Below are positions 62,134 to 64,000 of a stretch of 64,000 nucleotides of DNA, piece after piece. The DNA lies in the NCBI GenBank assembly GCA_965249205.1, contig CBDFLL010000005.1, positions 992,001-1,056,000 on the forward strand. Direction: 5' to 3'. How positions within the stretch are numbered: the stretch's first letter is position 1; every line of letters begins with the position of its first letter. Source of the DNA: JAQBVV01 sp965249205. Lineage in GTDB: Bacteria; Acidobacteriota; Vicinamibacteria; Vicinamibacterales; UBA2999. The translations under genes were made by a program, and so were the position numbers. A model generated the notes under the pieces. It saw nothing but the letters and a program-made list of their open reading frames with translations, was not told the DNA's origin and searched no databases.

Positions 62134-63339
62134 CTACCCGGCCACCGCCGCCACCCGCGTCCGCTCCCCCAGCTGGACCGCCTGCGGATAGAGCGCGGTC
62201 TCCAGCGCCTCTGTGAACGCCGCCCCGATCGCCGGCCACCGGTACTGCGGCCGTGACACCAGCGCCCGCCCACGCCCCGCGTAGTCCGCGCGCAGCGCCC
62301 GGTCCCGATAGAGCCGGTCGAGCGCCGCGATCGTGGCCTGCCGATCGGGAATCCCTCCGATGACGTTGATCTGGTGCGGCGTGCACGACGTCGTCGAGCA
62401 CGGCACCGTGATCGCCGCATCCTCGGGCCATTCGCTCAGCGCCGCCCACTTCGGCACGACGCATGGAATCCCACAGGCCATCGCCTCCATCGTCGGGAGC
62501 GACCACCCCTCGTTCTGCGACGTCGAGAGCAACACGTCGAACACGGGGTAGGTCGCCGCCATCGCCGCCTCGGTCGCGCCGTTCCGGTTCGTCAACCGCG
62601 GTTCGATGAGCCGATTCGCAATGCCGTAGTACTGCGCGAGCTGGCTCAGCGTGTACGCCTCGTCCCCGGTGGGCGCCGAATGCACGTAGAGCGCCGCATC
62701 CGTGATCCCGCGCGACTTGACCCACTCGGCGAAGTACTGCACCAGCAGGTCGAACCGCTTCCGCGTCTGATTCCGGTTCACCGTGCCGACAATGAACGTG
62801 TCCCGCGGCAGCCCACGATGCGTGAATACGCGATCGAGCCCCAGGCGCGCCCGCGCCGCCTCGCGGTCCCCCGGCTGGTACACGTCGACGTCGACGCCCA
62901 GCGGCACGACGGCCGCCGGCCCGGCGTACCCGCCCTGCCGCGCCTCGTGCAAGCCGAATTGCGTCCAGAACACCGCGAGCGCCAGCCCGGACAGCCATTC
63001 CGCGCCCCGGCAGTTCTTCCCGTCCACGGCCAGGAACGCCACGACGGGCGTGTCCCCCGCCCGCTGCCGGTACGCCGGCACGTTCCACGGGTCGTTCAGG
63101 AGGCACACGCAATCCGGGCCCAGCCGCTCGACCAGTTCGGCCGTACGGCCCACGCCCAAGCTGTCACCCCCGGAGGCCGCCGGGTAGATGGGGTACGGGT
63201 AATCGTGCGGGTCGCCGCGATAGTTGATGCCGAGCACATGCACGTCCCACGTGCGCGCCAGCACGTCGAGGACGCCATGCGTCACGCGCGCGAAGCCCGA
63301 ATGCACCCCCGCGTCCCCAATCCAGAGCAATCGCCTCAT
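62134..63339 (-). CDS. GT4-family glycosyltransferase in a phage operon
   Basis: A 401-aa GT-B enzyme. Start MRRLLWIGDAGVHSGFARVT is the donor-independent Rossmann lobe with a Gly loop; the C-terminal lobe has VGTVNRNQTRKRFDLLV and the catalytic EX7E motif in NEGWSLPTMEAMACGIPCVVPKW. ATG 63339 overlaps the upstream stop (ATGA). Uses a nucleotide-sugar; acceptor may be capsid or tail protein, phage DNA, or host surface sugar. Placed between head genes and gp10. Confidence 0.88.
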   Translation of the reverse strand: MRRLLWIGDAGVHSGFARVTHGVLDVLARTWDVHVLGINYRGDPHDYPYPIYPAASGGDSLGVGRTAELVERLGPDCVCLLNDPWNVPAYRQRAGDTPVVAFLAVDGKNCRGAEWLSGLALAVFWTQFGLHEARQGGYAGPAAVVPLGVDVDVYQPGDREAARARLGLDRVFTHRGLPRDTFIVGTVNRNQTRKRFDLLVQYFAEWVKSRGITDAALYVHSAPTGDEAYTLSQLAQYYGIANRLIEPRLTNRNGATEAAMAATYPVFDVLLSTSQNEGWSLPTMEAMACGIPCVVPKWAALSEWPEDAAITVPCSTTSCTPHQINVIGGIPDRQATIAALDRLYRDRALRADYAGRGRALVSRPQYRWPAIGAAFTEALETALYPQAVQLGERTRVAAVAG

Positions 63340-64000
63340 GCCCTCACCACCTCGGCGACCCGGTTCACATACGACCAGTCGCGGCCTGGCCACGAGTCGA
63401 ACGTGTGCGTCACCGCACGCGGCTGAATCACACTCGACCGTCCGGTGTGCTGCACGAAACTCGGCGCCGACGCCAGAAAGAACCGCAGCGTCGGGTAGCG
63501 CGCCGCCGACCACCGGTGTATCGCGAGGTCATAGCAGGCATCACGCCCAACACCGTCGTCCCCGAGATAGCGCGGGTGGTCGAACAGCCACTCCGCCAGC
63601 GACCGTGCATCCGCATGCCTGACGGCGAATGCCTGCGTCCCATAGAACGCCGACACCGGGTAATCCCATGACGTCCCGCCGCGCGTCACCACGTCCAGGA
63701 TCTGCTGGTAGGCCGCGCCGAACGCATACACGCGCCGGTCGTCGCGCGCATGCGCATCGAGCCACGCCCCGACGCTGTCAAGAAACCATCCGCACACGTC
63801 GATGTCATCCTCGAGGAACAGCACCCACCGGGCATCCGTCCCGGCCCCGACTAGCAACGCCGTGGCCACGTTCTCGTTCGGCGTGCGCCGCTGCCCGTCT
63901 CCCGGGCGATGCACCGTGATCACGCTCTCGTCACTGGGCTGCCGCCACACGTGATGACGCCCATCCCGATACGGGTGCAACACGATCGCCGCATCCGGCC
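63336..64000 (-). CDS. Putative glycosyltransferase, 3' part
   Basis: Open to the window edge; the start is outside. The visible 220 residues contain LFLEDDIDVCGWFLDSVGAWLDAH with an acidic EDDID motif of GT-A enzymes, and WLFDHPRYLGDDGVGRDACYDLAIHRWSAARYPTLRFFLA, similar to GT25/GT2-type transferases where that loop binds acceptor. It overlaps the next gene by four bases, so the two glycosyltransferases are one translational unit. Confidence 0.75.
   Translation of the reverse strand, partial: PDAAIVLHPYRDGRHHVWRQPSDESVITVHRPGDGQRRTPNENVATALLVGAGTDARWVLFLEDDIDVCGWFLDSVGAWLDAHARDDRRVYAFGAAYQQILDVVTRGGTSWDYPVSAFYGTQAFAVRHADARSLAEWLFDHPRYLGDDGVGRDACYDLAIHRWSAARYPTLRFFLASAPSFVQHTGRSSVIQPRAVTHTFDSWPGRDWSYVNRVAEVVRA

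Larger units (their letters stand above)
51075..64000 (-). mobile_element. Prophage or phage-like tail and lysis region
   Basis: Nearly all genes are on the minus strand with 4-base overlaps and in the standard siphophage order from tail completion to lysis. Terminase, portal, capsid and integrase genes lie outside the window or are absent, so it cannot be told whether this is an inducible prophage, a remnant or a gene transfer agent. Confidence 0.85.

Overview
The window is high-GC, densely coded DNA that looks like an Acidobacteriota-type chromosome. The support is indirect: many secreted metallo-beta-lactamase-fold hydrolases, DUF6152, NHL, FG-GAP and aryl-sulfotransferase-like secreted proteins, and debris of Ser/Thr kinase-TolB fusion genes, a combination typical of that phylum. 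No rRNA or complete tRNA is present to fix the taxonomy. About 40 kb of ordinary chromosome is broken up by insertion sequences, and the last 13 kb is a prophage or phage-like morphogenesis operon.

Layout. 1-8.4 kb: 3' end of a pdxA-family gene, an amidohydrolase lipoprotein, an NHL-repeat protein coupled to an alpha/beta hydrolase, a shortened ModA-like protein, a DUF6152 protein, two MBL-fold hydrolases (one with an EF-hand pair) and a Lys-Ser-repeat lipoprotein. 8.5-15.8 kb: IS110 copy A, a full-length ModA-like binding protein, a serine-hydrolase gene split by a 2.4-kb block (foreign fragment, a 165-bp MITE-like element, IS1380 copy A), and greB. 15.9-31.7 kb: a DUF442 phosphatase-like protein, a degenerate MBL protein followed at its stop codon by IS5 copy 1, a B3-like MBL protein, a DUF4832-lectin protein, a double-FKBP protein, a decayed HigBA pair, an FG-GAP protein, a second DUF6152 protein and an ASST-like protein. 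31.7-50 kb is the most rearranged part: IS5 copies 2, 3 and 4, IS1380 copy B nested inside IS5 copy 3, IS110 copy B, an IS481 element, a porin, an Nfu gene with an in-frame amber codon, an rlmA pseudogene, an enoyl-CoA hydratase, a diheme cytochrome c and a truncated FG-GAP/PKD gene. 50-50.8 kb: a HicAB toxin-antitoxin pair with a readable promoter.

51-64 kb: a tightly overlapping minus-strand phage operon. In transcription order it holds two glycosyltransferases, an HK97-gp10-like protein, tail terminator, tail tube, tail assembly chaperone with a canonical -1 frameshift site (G/GT), tape measure, tail hub, distal tail and fibre-like proteins, a glycine-rich protein, small membrane proteins, a NlpC/P60-like endolysin and an alpha/beta hydrolase. 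The capsid, portal, terminase and integrase genes are not in the window.

The most interesting signals are: (1) the IS110 left end, where two hairpin loops carry exact copies of the element's left and right termini, as expected of a bridge RNA, with two copies inserted at sites sharing TCA-R-TGCC; (2) the A-AAA-AAC slippery site with a 6-nt spacer and perfect 10-bp hairpin in the tail chaperone; (3) glycosyltransferases inside a phage morphogenesis operon; (4) a four-copy dispersed repeat with a conserved coding tail; (5) Lys-Ser repeat proteins; and (6) widespread decay by IS insertion, frameshift and nonsense mutation.
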